This document shows positions 1 to 13,500 of a stretch of DNA of 64,000 bases, piece after piece. Source of the stretch: Saccharina japonica (taxonomy: Eukaryota > Sar > Phaeophyceae > Laminariales > Laminariaceae); assembly GCA_008828725.1 (NCBI GenBank), contig MEHQ01003778.1, forward strand, positions 29,609 to 93,608, read 5' to 3'. The notes below the pieces were generated by a model. That model had not been told where the DNA came from. It did not search any database and saw only the letters and a list, made by a program, of their open reading frames with translations. A program made the translations under genes and the position numbers. Every line of letters begins with the position of its first letter. The first letter of the stretch is position 1.

Positions 1-115
1 GGGGAGGAGGGAGAGAAGCCTACTTTGTGACCCCGGATCTGAGTTACGACTAGGGAGGAGAGAGAAAGGAAGGGCGAAGATAATAAATGGGATGGAAAAA
101 AAAAAAAAAAAAAAA
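1..115 (+). mobile_element. SINE family A, copy 1 (5' part outside window)
   Basis: The sequence carries the family's conserved 3' body (CCCCGGATCTGAGTTACGAC) and ends in AATGGGATGG plus a run of about 20 A. The tRNA-like head would lie to the left of the window. Confidence 0.75.
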
Positions 116-705
116 TTACTGTAGGGTCGCCTTCTTCCTTGTAAAATACAAATGACAAAAAAAATGCGTGATATCTGATATTATCGTAAGCTGGTCTACC
201 TTTATAACCATGATTGTGAATACCGAGGTGCAGCCGAAGATGCTGGACAGCGTCAACTCCTCGTTCGTCTGCCCAGCCGCGTGCACGACGAGGGTAAATA
301 TAGAGCGAGAGCCGCCTAAGTCGGTTCACCAAGAAAACGCTGCAACCAGTACAGTAACCTTAAAAACGTCGAGTTTCACTCAAGGTCGACGCTGCATAAC
401 TCGAGACAATACCGTAGCTGAAAGTATCTCGAAATATTCCTCTTTGCAAATGTTTACAAACTACTATGGAAAAACGTCCCTCTTTGTACGAATGCTTTCC
501 ATCGAGATATTAATAAAGTATCGAAAATTCCGCGAAGCATCCTGAATCACCCCGGGATATGTATCGTTTATATCGGTGCCCGCTCGCGTCGCGAGGCAAG
601 CATCGAATAACGAACGGCGAAGGGCGCCAAAGACGACCCGCGAAGGAAACGCTCGAAATGAGAAATGTATCCTGACGACATTTGACGTTCAAGAGTTACC
701 GATCT
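116..705. other. No recognised feature
   Basis: This stretch lies downstream of Pmp exon 11, within or beyond the next intron. No coil-type exon with flanking AG/GT signals and no repeat family of this window was recognised in it. Confidence 0.4.
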
Positions 706-1037
706 GGTCGCCCCGGTGAACTAGTGGTCAGCTTCAAAGGCTACTAGAATTGGTACCCGAGTTCAAATCCCACCGTGGTGAGATTTTGACTTTATTTGAA
801 AAAATATAAAGGAACCAATTACTGAGAGCGCCTTCGTGGCGTGGGTAGGCGGAATGCGACGCAAGTCGACGAGGAAAGAAAATGCTGAAGTCTTCTCGCG
901 ATAAAAAGGCAAGGCACCTACCGTAGTGGGGAGGGAGGACAAGATCCTACGTATTGACCCCGGATCTGAGTTGCGACTAAAGAAGGAGAGAGAAAATAAG
1001 GACGAAGACAATTAATGGGATGGACAAAAACAAAAAC
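706..1037 (+). mobile_element. SINE family A, copy 2 (full length)
   Basis: It starts with a tRNA-like head: GGTCGCCCCGGTGAACTAGTGG with an A box (TAGTGGTCAGC) and a B box (GTTCAAATCC at 761). A body with GTCGACGAGGAAAG, CGCGATAAAAAGGCAAGGC and CCCCGGATCTGAGTTGCGAC follows, then an A-rich tail (AATGGGATGGACAAAAACAAAAA). Length is about 330 bp. Pol III promotion and LINE-driven mobility are inferred from this architecture. Confidence 0.8.
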
Positions 1038-1484
1038 GACACCGACACGAACAAACAACGGTTTGCGGACCCCTTGGTCTGTCGTGCATTTTCCGTAATA
1101 TTTGTTGTACCCATATTTATATAAGCATGGAACACTCAATGCACCGTGTTTCCCTTCCGAAGACGTCGAGTTGGAAAAGAGGCTTTCGAACGACGTAATG
1201 CCCGTGAGGGCCTCTTATGTGGCGACGGGTGTAATTGGTCCTAGGTGCGACCAATCAACCTTCATTGATTAACAGGTCAGGTTGTTTTTGAGCGTACACT
1301 ATTCATGTCATTAACGGCTGCATCAGGCAAGTAAACGCACCAAGCAATCACACGCCATGCCGCAGTGATTTTCATCCATTATTTCGAAGTTATTACGGAG
1401 GCGTTGCATGACCGCAAAGCGATACTCGTGTGTCACTTATGTGTACCAGATGTCAACGGCTGCACATTCTGCGCTTTTTCTCAC

Positions 1485-1562
1485 CTCCTCTTCCAGCCTT
1501 GTTGTTTCTCAAGATTGCGTTTCCGTCGAGGCTCATCTTCGACACAATTGCGTATACGGCAC
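1485..1562 (-). CDS. Pmp-like gene exon 11 (one coil)
   Basis: A 78-bp phase 1-1 exon encoding GAVYAIVSKMSLDGN with LRNNKA in place of FTNN. The acceptor is CTCAAG|GT and the donor GGAG|GTGAGA. Because it still ends on a donor, the gene must continue to the left of the window. Confidence 0.75.
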
Positions 1563-4500
1563 CTTGAGATTCAGCATAGGGAAACGGCAGCTGGGTGTTT
1601 GAAAATCATCTGAATAACAACATTGGTGTTGCGCGATCGGGCTCCCAATGTCAAACATCCCCATTGCGTGAAAACAACTGAGAGATTCCGCCGAGCCGTA
1701 AAACACTGGTATATACGTACTCAACCCGCGACAAGTCGATGTATATTACCCGCGGAGTGCTGCATCCAGCATGGTTAATAGCATGCTCTACAAACACGTG
1801 TAACACCATAAATAGTATGCGCTTCGAACAGTACTATATGTATGGACGACGAACAACATATGTTAAGACTTTGCTCTTGACGACATTGAAATAATGACGT
1901 GGGTGTCGAGGCTCTGTCTTTGTGAACAGAGATGCAGAGGTGGCACCGAAGTGTCTGTGAAGACCACTGGTGAAGAAGAAGAAAAGTCGTAGTTTGAAAG
2001 GCGCTTATGGCCATATTGGAAAGAAGACTGATCTGAGAGACCAAGAGAAAAGGAGGATAGAAGAATAGAAGAAGATAAAGAGGAGAAGAGTAAAGAACTG
2101 GAGTAGAGTACGAGTAGAGGAGAAGAGTCGACGAGAGGAGACGAGAATAAAGTATAACTGTCCGTAGCATGGACATTGTACCGAGATGATCAGGGGCAAG
2201 CATCGCCTACCTCAATCACTCTACTATTTTCTACTCTACCCCACGCATATGCTCTTTTCCACTCCATTCTTCTCTTCTCCTTTTCTTTTGATCTCTCAGA
2301 TCAATCTACTTTCCAATGTGGCCACAAAAGCGCCTTTTGAAACTATGATTCTTCTTCTTCTTCACTAGTGGTCTTCACAGACACTTCGGTGCCACCTCTG
2401 CATCTCTTTTCGCAAAGACAGAGCCTCGACACCCGCGTGCTTCGTTCAGGTTATGAGCCTCGAAGTTTGGTCTACGAACCGACTGGTCCTAAACTTAAAA
2501 TCGTTGGGTTTTCATTCTTGCGTGCAGTATTTTTTATTGTTTACTTAGACCATCGGATTGTTCATCGGGTATATAGCACTTTTGGTTTCCTCCAAAAGCA
2601 CTATACCTGTGGGGCATGGAGCCCCTCTAGTGACTGCCCTCAGAAAAAACACGGTGCACCTCCACCGTAGCATGCGTCTCCGTACTATTAATACTACAAA
2701 TATAATATTATAGACGATATAAAATGTACTTGTTCTTCTTAGAAAACACGATGGTGATGGGATACCCAGAAAACAAATACGTATACGTTGGTCATGAGGT
2801 TGCTGTGGAAAGTACCGTATCGTAGGTCTTACCGGTCTCGGGGATATATACGAGGGGAATATGGAGGAAGACGCATATCTCACAAGAAGACTGACGACCG
2901 TTCGTTGCGCCTTTTTATGATGTCCTAAGGACCCCTCCCGCCCAACAACCAAGCACCGAACACCTAACAACCAAGCAACCAGCAACCCCCCGACCTACGT
3001 ATACGCATACACTGGTATGTTATATGAGTCGTCTATCACCATCGTGTTTTCTAAGAAGAACCGGTATATTTTAATCGCCTATACATATTTGATTTGTATT
3101 TGTGCCAATGTTTCTTGGGAGACGAACGGTCGCGACTATTTGCAAGTTCTGGATATTCCGCCGGAGGTCTACTCCGGCTGTTGGGCGGTGACGTGGATAC
3201 GCCTTAATGTAGTCGTTTTAGAGGCTGTCCCAGATGGCTTGGTTACGGTTAAGGGGATAGGGAACAGTCAACATTTGGGGGTAGTAGATATATAGTAGAT
3301 TTTTGGGGTTACCCGGCCCCAACATATGGTCAAAGGGAGAGGATCCTTTCCCTCCTTCATGCCCGGCTATCCCGTTAGACCCAAGAACATCCCCGGCCAA
3401 AAAAGGGACGTTGTGTGCGTGCACGGCATGGGCTTCGGGCATTTAGTCAGCGGGTCGTATTTGCGCTTCAGGTAGGTTCGGGCATGCGGGAGGACCTTCC
3501 GCGGGCGTGTTTTGGCTATACACGCAATTCGCCGAAACCCCAGGTGGTATACCCCCCTTTGACCATTTACCATAACGTTTAGGTGTTATCTTCACCATGA
3601 CACGCGTCTTGAACACAAATATAAGCGACATGTTTCCTGCAGGAGGCTGCTTATGGAATTCCCCGTGCATTATTAATAGTTGCCGCGCCTTGAGACCCAA
3701 CTGATACACGATGCCTTGTGGCGCGGTGAAACCCCAATATTTTCTCTTGGGTGCCTTTTATGTGGTGACGGATGTTAAGGTTCACAGACCCCGGCCGTCG
3801 GCCTCCGTTTTTTTTCGTGTTCAGGTGTACTCGCTGTATGCCATTTGTGCCGCTTTGGACGCGTGTCTCGAAGCAAACGTTGTGTCAGCGTGCCTCAGGG
3901 TTCGATAACATGTAAGTAAGGCGTTACTTTCCTGCAAGCAAGAGCTACTGTGGAACTTTTACGTACAACCTTTCGAACGAGCCATGATGGAAGACTTTTC
4001 TCACCTCCATTACCACTAGCCGTGTTGTTTGTGAATATAGCATTACCGTAGATGCTGATGTTGGAAAAAGAAGCGTACACGGACCCTGCAGGCAGAATAT
4101 AGGAAGGCAGTGGGTGGGTGTTTGAAGCATGCAATACGAACAACCATGGCAGCGCACGATCTAGCTCACAACGGCCTCAACCCCTTTCACGGGCTAAATC
4201 CGACGTGAACCCCATCGGCAGTGATTGGCGTATATGTATTGGTCATCGTGGGGGGCTGTTGCTCCCGATCGTGAAGGAAAATATGTTTCAAGACCTGATA
4301 GACCCCTGAGAATCAGACTATCCTGTGGGAGACAGGCCCGCTTGTAGTGAACTCTGTTGGTTTGCAACCCCCCCGCACAAAAAACAGGAACAATCCTGAA
4401 TCAAAGTATGTACTCTGTGCACCCCTTCGGAATTAAAACCTTATTATAAAACCCGATAGACAAACAGGACACGATTAAGCATCGTTCTTAACAAAATATT

Positions 4501-7500
4501 TTAGATCGGGAAAAATAATATTTTGTTCGTTCGATTTCTAGTTTCACGCCACAATGTGAGGTAAAAAGCAAACAACTCTGAACCGCTGAAAATATCTGAC
4601 TTAGATTTTTCAGGAAAATAAAAGAGTGGAGGAATGAGGGAGGGCAACGCAGGCGCACCAATTGTGCGGTGTCGCCATTTGTGAGGGTGGAAGACTGACA
4701 TGGGTCAATATCAACGCCGTTCTAGGTGGTGGACGGTTGCAGAAAGCGCAGTGGGTGTATGGGTAATCTTCGTTCTGTCAACAGAGACGACGTGCCGACG
4801 AAGTTGAGCAACTCAAATGGCGAGGGCAATAACTGGCAATAGCATCGGTTTGGGTGTTGTCACACGAATAATTAGTGATAGATCCACGGATCGATTCCTG
4901 TTGATGAACCATGCACATGTAAACAGTGGGCGCGGCTGCTGTAGTGCCGGTGCTGTGTCGGGTGGGCGATTACTTCAACGAGATTGTACCTCATTTGTGT
5001 CTTGATCAAGAGACTACTCCTTACGCTTGTCAGAAAAACTCTAAATTCATAATAACTGAAATACAACACAAGTCGTTAGGTTAAAACACCACCGTGCCGT
5101 GCGGGTTTCTGTTTTTCGTATGCTTGTTGGCTATACGAAATAAACAAGCTATATGCATGGCTTCTCTTAAAAACCGCACTGAATCGAGTAAATGTATGTG
5201 GTTAGTGTACACTATAGCTAATAATTTGATCGATTATTCAATGGTGTTTTCTTAGGATCTGGCTGTTGGATGACGATGTGGTGATATTTCGACGAACGTT
5301 ATTTGCCAAAGTTGGCATCCTGGCGGCAGAAAAAAACAGCTCGTTTTTTTTGTTTGGCTGGTAGGAGCGCTCGATTCCATGCAGGCCTACCTGGGATCGA
5401 ATCCCACCTGGGCCGCGTTCTTGATTTGTATTACGTTTGATTTCTACAGCATCATATTAAAACATCCAGTTATTTGTTTATTTCCCCCCCCCCGCTGTTT
5501 CAACGTGTTTGGCTCTTTTGTTCATGCTCGTTTTGGTGGCAAACCGTACCCTCCGCGTTCATACGACTGGGGGATGGGTGCGACCATACTAAAACCCACG
5601 CGTTCATTTGTTTATTGTTTTGTAAATGTCTGGCGAAAGAACCGGAATTGGCTCCGTATGGTATCTTCGTTACTTTAACAGCGATTCACTCAACCCCCCG
5701 CAATTAGCCGACCGAACCACGGGTGCGTTGTTCGTACAAACACAGGGGTGCTATACCGCAGCTGTTTTTTTGTTGTTGCGGTGTGCGTTCAGTAGTGTAC
5801 AGCATGGTCACGTATATACAGCAGCGCAACAGGATGTTTTCCCCACGTGTTTCGTTTGTTTTTCCGGGCGAAAGAACGGCCATTTTCTAGTTTTTGCTCA
5901 GCTCTATTAATACCAGGTAGTTATATACCTTAAGTTAGAAGCAGAGAGTTCAATCCTCGGGGCACGGTCCGCGGTTTGAATCTCTTCACGGTTCGAAATT
6001 CCCGATGGTGTGTATTCACTATTTGCTAACCCTGACCCTCTGCGTGCTGATACTCCACACTTGAAAGTGAAGACATGCCGGAGCGGCTGTTATGGTTATC
6101 GTTAGCATCAATTGAGTGGTCAGCGGGACCCACAATGATTTTGCAATGCATCGTTTCACACAGATTACAGCGGGTACCCCGACTGTAGACAGGAACGGTT
6201 CGAGCCTTCAGTTTCCCTTTTCTCCCGTAGCGTTCTCTCGTTTAACGACACACGTCGGTTTCTTTTCTCTTAACCCCTTGTTCCTTCTATACCAAGCCCG
6301 TACGAACTCGGACATTGGATTTTGTTAAACCTACGTACGAAATACAGCATCAACTACACCGAACACCCTGGTGCTGTCGTGTGCAATACGCATCATGCGA
6401 CACCCGGCTACAGTGGCTATTGTGATAGCATGTTGCACATAGGCCCCACGACATGCTGCTGGTGTGATATGCTTCGTGCTGCCGTCCAGTTATACCACTG
6501 CTGGTGGTAATCCTCTAGGCCTGTTGCCGATTGCGTTTATAGACCGCTTAATTACCAACAGTAAATCGTATACGACCTTAGACATATAGAACATCGTTCG
6601 AACGATCTGTTGTATCCTGGTTATGGGTGAGCCGTCATTGGGGTGGAGAGGGCTTATCTATTTCATACTCTATGTTAGCGGTAGGAAACACGCCGCAAGG
6701 AAAACGCCATAGTTCTCGAACTTAAGCTGCTAAGGCACTTGGACGTATGTTTGAACACCCCGTCAAGCCACACCGTTTGTTTTCGTGCGGCTGTGAGATC
6801 ACTTCGACGTTTTTTTTCAACCCGATAACACACTTCAGGTATGAACCCTACGATTAATAAAATCCCGCCAAATATTTTTCGACTAAAACAAAATACCACT
6901 TATCGCACCACCGATGTTGTTGGGCTTTGAACTTGGGCGATAATACTGATCACTCGCATACCCCTTGGTGCACGCCTCTAACGGAGCCGTGTGTGTCGTC
7001 GAGAACGAGGTCTCCCACGTAAATCTACGGTTTAGGGGCTGAAGAACGAGGGATATATTACAAGATGAAAACACAACTATGAAGAGGCGTACCTTGAAGT
7101 GGTCTAAGGAAAAAACGTTGGGGTGGCTGTTAGCATTCTTAAACCCATGTACCGGTGCCTTGACAGCCTCGGTCAAGGAGGTACGATGAGTTCCGTACGG
7201 CGTGTTTCATAGGCCACGTTTGTGCTGGAAATAGTACAGCCCCTGCGTAAGAACAAGATGTCACACACTTTAATGGCAAAGGTAATAAATGGGAGTAATA
7301 TATGGCTGGCGAGGCCCCTCAAGCGTCTGAGTAACCATACCAGGTCTGTTGATGCACCTCTGTATCAACGGAAGTATGTGACCTCCATTTCAACCGCGAC
7401 ACGATCTTCTGGCTTTCGCACATGCAGCTAGACCGGCTATTAGAATATATAATGCAGAAAGGACTGGAGTCCCGTTTTGGGGACAAATCACTTAGAATTA

Positions 7501-10500
7501 GAGTGGGTTGTCCCCAAAACGGGACTGCAGTTCTAAAAGGGTTCAGACAGAAATGCACATTGACCATAGCAGTCAGAAAGAGTGGACGTCCAACACCTAC
7601 ACGGAGTCACTGAGCCTGCTGCAAGCAACGGAAAACCCTTCCTGGCTCGCCGTTCACAGCTAACGCCTACCATTAGGTCCACATAATGACCAAAACCAGA
7701 TGCAATCCAATGCCTGTTTCTTCCCCGCGTTCCGCTACCGCTACAAGCTTTCAAAGATAATTACACAGTCAACGCACGAATCCGGCTTCAGGCCACTCCT
7801 CTACAAAGACTGTACACTGACCACATAGTGTTTCGAGAGCACATTAGAAGGCATTTGAAAATGAGCGTTGTATATAAAGCACAACCACCAGAGCACAGCA
7901 TGTATGCTTTGTTGACTCTACGTCGTTTTTCCATGGCAACACACGGGTAGTAAAAACGATAATTCGGGGCTCGACCCAAGTACGGTATCGTGGGTGTCAG
8001 TTACGTGATAAAGGGTGTTACGGATAACAGGCACGATGAACCTAAATTTCCTTCGCTTTTAGGTTTATTGCACATTTGCTCGACGTGCCATCACTTGAGC
8101 CGTAATGCGAAGAAACGGCCAAATGAACAAAATTCGGCGCTATATACCGAGCTTCGTGCCTGCTCACCACCTGTTACTGGGTTTGCACGAAATCGCACCA
8201 AAAGTCGTATAAAGACCAAAGTCTGTTGTTTGGCTCGGTTTGATAACACCCCCCTTTTATCTGCTGTTCTGGGTTGTTCGGATAATAAAGACACACTGTA
8301 ATTCGAGGAGAGAAACGACAGTGCAAAACATGTTTTTTACATGTATGCCAAACCGTTTTGTGAAAACATCAAGCTGCTTCAAGCAACACACAATACGAGC
8401 ATTTCCCTACGGCATTAGTAGTACGAGGATCATGCTGCTAGGCTTCGGCAGTGGGAGACGCACTAGCGTTTGTGATTGTGATCGGCGCGAGGTGGCCTTC
8501 AGAACACGCAACCCTATATTCTACCCAACAGCACAAACGTTTCATATATACAAAAAAAATAAACTAAAACTTTACAAGCTCGCTCGAGCACCAGGCACAA
8601 GACAAGACAAGCCTTACGCGCTGACTTGCGGCAACGGCATACGGAGTAGGAGCAATGTGTTACTACGTGTATGCAATTGGGGGCGCAAGGGCTGTGGCAT
8701 CCGTTTGCGCTGCCATGCTGGTGCTGTCGCTGTCACTGTGACAAAATAATACAAAAGCTATGTTACCACGCCGATTGGGCTACTAGACGCTACACTCCAC
8801 TACAGTTGTCTTGGCGGCAACGAGCTTAAACGCCAAATCAATAACACCTGTTTTTTTTTTTTTTCCATCCCATTTATTATCTTCGCCCTTCCTTTCTCTC
8901 TCCTCCCTAGTCGTAACTCAGATCCGGGGTCACAAAGTAGGCTCCTCTCCCTCCTCCCCCACTACGGTTCTTGCCTTGCATTTTTATCGCGAGAAGACTT
9001 CAGCCGTTCCTTCCCTCGTCGACTCGCATCGAATTGTGCCTACCCACGCTACTATTAATTGGCGCTCTCAGCAGTTGATTCCGTTTTTTATTTATTTTTG
9101 CAAATAAACTCAAAAGTCCGACCCACGTGAGATTCGAACTCCAGACATCAACGTTCAGAAGCGTTCGAGGTTACCTCTAGACCATCGGGGCGACCGACTC
9201 CTGTAAAAACGACTAACGAATTATCTAAATGGTGTATAATTGTTAACAGAGGGACAAAACCGTGCGAATTTTGAAAGCAATAATTCTGAAAACAATACCG
9301 ATCCACGGTGATTGATTAATATGCGGAAATGCAGTATTACTGTGGCGCGGCTTTCCTGCAAGACAACACCATTGTAGTAGTGTATATGGGACATGGTTTG
9401 GTTTCCTCCTCAGAGGCACACAACAACCCCTCTACAGCAATATAATATGAGTTAGGTGTGTTGAAACATACGGGGGTGGCTTACAGTGAATATTCAATTA
9501 AAGGTTTGTGCTATTAATAGTGTCAACAAATTAATTTTGCGAACAGAGGACGATATCATTATTCGATGGGCATTACAAACTTATCGGGGTGATTGACTTA
9601 TTTAATCAATTAATTAATGACTTGAGCTAGTGTGAGTAAACATATTTTTACCAAACGAGGGGCACGATACGCAAACAGTTCAACTCCTGCACGTTCTGCG
9701 CCCCTTCTCACCTCCGTCGTCCAAAGCCGAGTTGCTTGTGAAAATGGCGTTACCTTCGATTCCGATTTGCGAATCAGCTGCGTAAACAGCACCTGTTCGA
9801 ATGTACAATACAGGAAAACAGTTGGTGGGTGTTTCAAGCTTCCCTTGACAATTGACTGAAATAATATACTACAAAGAGGGTCCGCCGAAAGGAAATATCT
9901 TCGTACAGATTATCACCCACGAGGTTGATGGAGACGACACTTGACAATTGCACGTATCACATCGCGTCCCACGTCCGTGAAAAATAGTTAACGTATTCCT
10001 TATGCATGGATTGATATAAAACATATGGCGTTCTACCGTAGTCTTTGGTGAATGTGCCCAACGGGGGCGTGGTATTGCAGCATTGCACTAAACTGCTTCC
10101 GCAGGAAAATGTTCCGTTCATCGTAGAGGGCCCCAAAATAGGCTGTGCGCACATTTATACTGATTATTTACTTCGACAGATATCATTACAAACTGAATCA
10201 AACCTCCACGTCTCCACACAACAAACAGGCCCCAAAGTCACATAACGATTCGCGCGATCGTCGTCGATACGCACCTGCGTTCGTCCTGACAAGCGCAACA
10301 ATAGTTGATGGAGTATATGCGGCAATCTACATCGCGCTCGCTCGAGGTGTGTCCCTTCCACACTAAGTGCAGTTTAAAGCCCTTTGAAGAATCGGACTTG
10401 CATCCTACCTACGGATACGTAGAGTGATTGGGCTAGTACCGTGCACCACATGTCGACTGCTACACGCTCTGCGGGTTTTCTCACCTCCCCGTATCTCAGC

Positions 10501-13500
10501 CGAGTTGTTTGTGAAGATGGTGTTACCGTCAATGCCGACCTCCGACTGCAATGATCCGAAAACGGCGCCTGGAGGTACAGTGCGGGGAATCATTGGGTGG
10601 GTGTATAAATGATACCTTCGCAACAATGTTGGCGATGCACGATCTTGATCACAACACTTTACACCCATTGTATCAGCTAAATCGATAGACCAACTTAAGC
10701 ACAAAAGGGAAAACACTGAAACTGTCTCTAGCCCACGAGACTTGGGATAAAACGAAGAAACCGAACACTGTAGTACCGGCAACATATTGTTTCGGTCGCC
10801 ACATAGAAATGTGTACACCACATGTAATCTGTTAAAACCTATCTCCATCGAAGACGAGTACCATATTCTACGACCGGGTGCTTGACGATATTGTGGTTCG
10901 GTCTGAATGTTTGGTTATACATGTTTGGGAACAATACATCCGGGTTATTGTTTTATATCATTAGCCGTAACACAGGCTTATCATTGGACAGTTTTCGTCA
11001 CACAAGACAGGAGAAGTGTTCCTTGATATTCTGTGTGCTTTGTATAATTTGAACGTAGTTTTCCATTGCATATGCGATGGCGAAAACTATACTGCTGAAT
11101 CGTGTTTTGCGTATTATCCCCGGCGACACCGAACTATCAGCACATGTCTTCATTGGCTTACCTCCGGCATCACCCGCGTAGTTGCTGGTAAACTCTGTGT
11201 TGCCATGCAATGAGACAAGCGAATAAAAGTAAGCATGTACGGCACCTGCGAGCACGATGTTCCAATGCGAGGGACACCGAATTTTGATAAATAAGTAGAA
11301 GTCTGGGTGGATCACGACCAGGCGTGGGGGACGTCATGCTTTCCACTAGGGTGCGCGTGAAAGATGACGGCAAGGAGATGTAGGCAAGCGGCTCTTTCCC
11401 CCCAGAGAAAATTCGCGGATCGTCAAACAAACACGTCTCCAATGAATATTGAGCGAACTTGACACGACAGGAAGGCGACGGGGCTAGTGGGTATATTTAG
11501 TAAAGTTGTTGTTTATTTCGTGGCTTAGTTATGGAACGACGTACACGATATTATGTGACGCTGGCAACGTTCGCTGACGAGACAGGCGAACCGATTGATT
11601 GATACTGTAAATGACCAATCCGGCAAAAGGAGAAAGCATACGGCACTGAAACAGGGATCTCCGGACTCGGGAGGAGAGCACATTTAAGGAGGGGGGGCTT
11701 CCTCCATGGAGGTATGAAGTTCAAAGCACATTTTACTGTGAATGTTGAGGATCGTGGTGCAAGCCAGCAGCCGAGCTTCGGGCGCAACTATTTCACTCTA
11801 CGAATACACCCTGCATCAATTTGTTGCCGCCGTGCAACTCTTGCGCGAAGTATATTTCGTAGCGCTATATGTTGGTGGTACGGGTCGCGTTACCGAGAAT
11901 ATATCAGAGTGTATACCATTCAAGACCAGTAGGCCTTCACATTCCTTTCTGCTGAAACTGACGGTGCGGGGGGCTGAACAATTGGTAGAGTCAGCTGTCA
12001 CCTACACATTCTGCTCACCTCCATTCATCTGAGCCGAATTGTTTGTGAAAATAGCGTTACCGTCAATGCCGACCTTCGACTGAAAATATGCGAAAACGGC
12101 GCCTGGATGTACAGTACGGGAGAGCGTTGGGTGGGTGTTTAAAAGGGACCTTCGCAACAACGTAGGGGGTGCACCAGCTTGACTACTATCCCCTAAACCC
12201 ATTGTATCAGATAAATTAATAGACAGACGTCAGCTGAAAGGGAAAACAATGGTATAGTCTCTCGACCCGTGGGATTAGAACGAAGAATTCAAACACTGTA
12301 CCCAGCACATATTTTCGGCCGCCTGTACACCACATGTGGTTTGTCAAAACGTACCTTCGTGGACGAGATCAACGACAAGGTGCTTGACGACATCGTGGTT
12401 CGGTCTGCGTGTATGGTCAAGAAGGCTGTGGAACAATGCGTTCAGGTTATTGTTCGGTCTTATTAGCCTTAGTACAGGCCTATCATTTGAACCGATTTTC
12501 GGCATAAGACAGGAGGAGTGTTCATTGATAGCCTGTGTGTTTATCTAACTTGAACGGTGTAGTTTGCCATTGAGTATCCTATTGCGAATACAATACTGCT
12601 GAATAATGTGTTGCTTATTGTCACCGGCAACACCGCGCTATCAACAACATGTCCTCATTGACTTACCTCCCGCATCACCCGCGTAGTTGCTGGTAAACTC
12701 TGCGTTGCCATGCAAGAGGACCGAAGACAAGTAAGCATGTACAGCACCTTCGGGCAGGATATTCCAATGCAAGGGACATCGAATGGTTGGGAAGGGGAAG
12801 AAGTCTGGCTGGATCACGAACGGGTGTGGGGAGCGTAATTGTTTCCGTTAGGGTGCATGTGGAAGACGACGCGAAGAGAGTTGGGCAAGCGGTTGTGTTC
12901 CCCCAGGGTAAATGCGCCTATCGTCTAACAACCACGTCTCCAATGACTATTAATATTTAGCGAACTTGCCACGACAGGAAGACGACCGGGCTAGTTGGTT
13001 TAGTTAGTGAATGTGTTATTTCTTTCGTGTTATTGTTACAGAACAACGTGCACGATGTTATACGGAGCTGACAACGGTCGCTTGAGCAACAGGAAAATCA
13101 ATCGATTCATCGTGGATAGGACCAAGCCGCGAAAGGGACAAAGTAAACCGAACTGAAATAGGGATCGCCGCACTCCAACGGGAGCACATTTAGGAGGGAC
13201 GGTCTTCCTCTATCGAAAAACGAAGTGCAAGAAACGATATATCGTGAGCGAAAAGGGTCGTGGCGCCAGACAGTAGTTTGATACCCCGGGAGTAACTGCT
13301 TTTTTTATAAACGCAACCTGGACGAATTAATCGCCGCCATGCAACTCCTGTGCGAAGTTAATTTCGTACCGCTACGCGCTTTCGTTATTGGTCACGTTAC
13401 CGAGAAAAATCAGAGTGTACACCATTCAAGACTAGTAGGTATTCACATTCCTTTTTGTTGATGCTGACGGTTCCAGGGGTCTGAACAAATGGTGGAGTCA

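Larger units (their letters stand above)
4086..9711. other. Intron 9 of the Pmp-like gene (5.6 kb)
   Basis: This is the longest intron. It holds a tRNA-like stretch at 5,360, a short palindrome at 7,455 and a SINE A copy at 8,851. Elsewhere (4,300-5,350, 5,430-7,450, 7,540-8,850, 9,196-9,711) no exon or known repeat was recognised. Confidence 0.5.

Noticed and set aside
2545..2985. Minus-strand frame with APCPTGIV resembling the CPSG region after the Pmp signal peptide
   Set aside because: The similarity is short, lacks a signal peptide, and the sequence is part of a MITE family C copy.
8240..8749. 169-codon plus-strand open frame in intron 9
   Set aside because: No domain, no signal peptide and no splice or promoter context; the composition looks like intron sequence.
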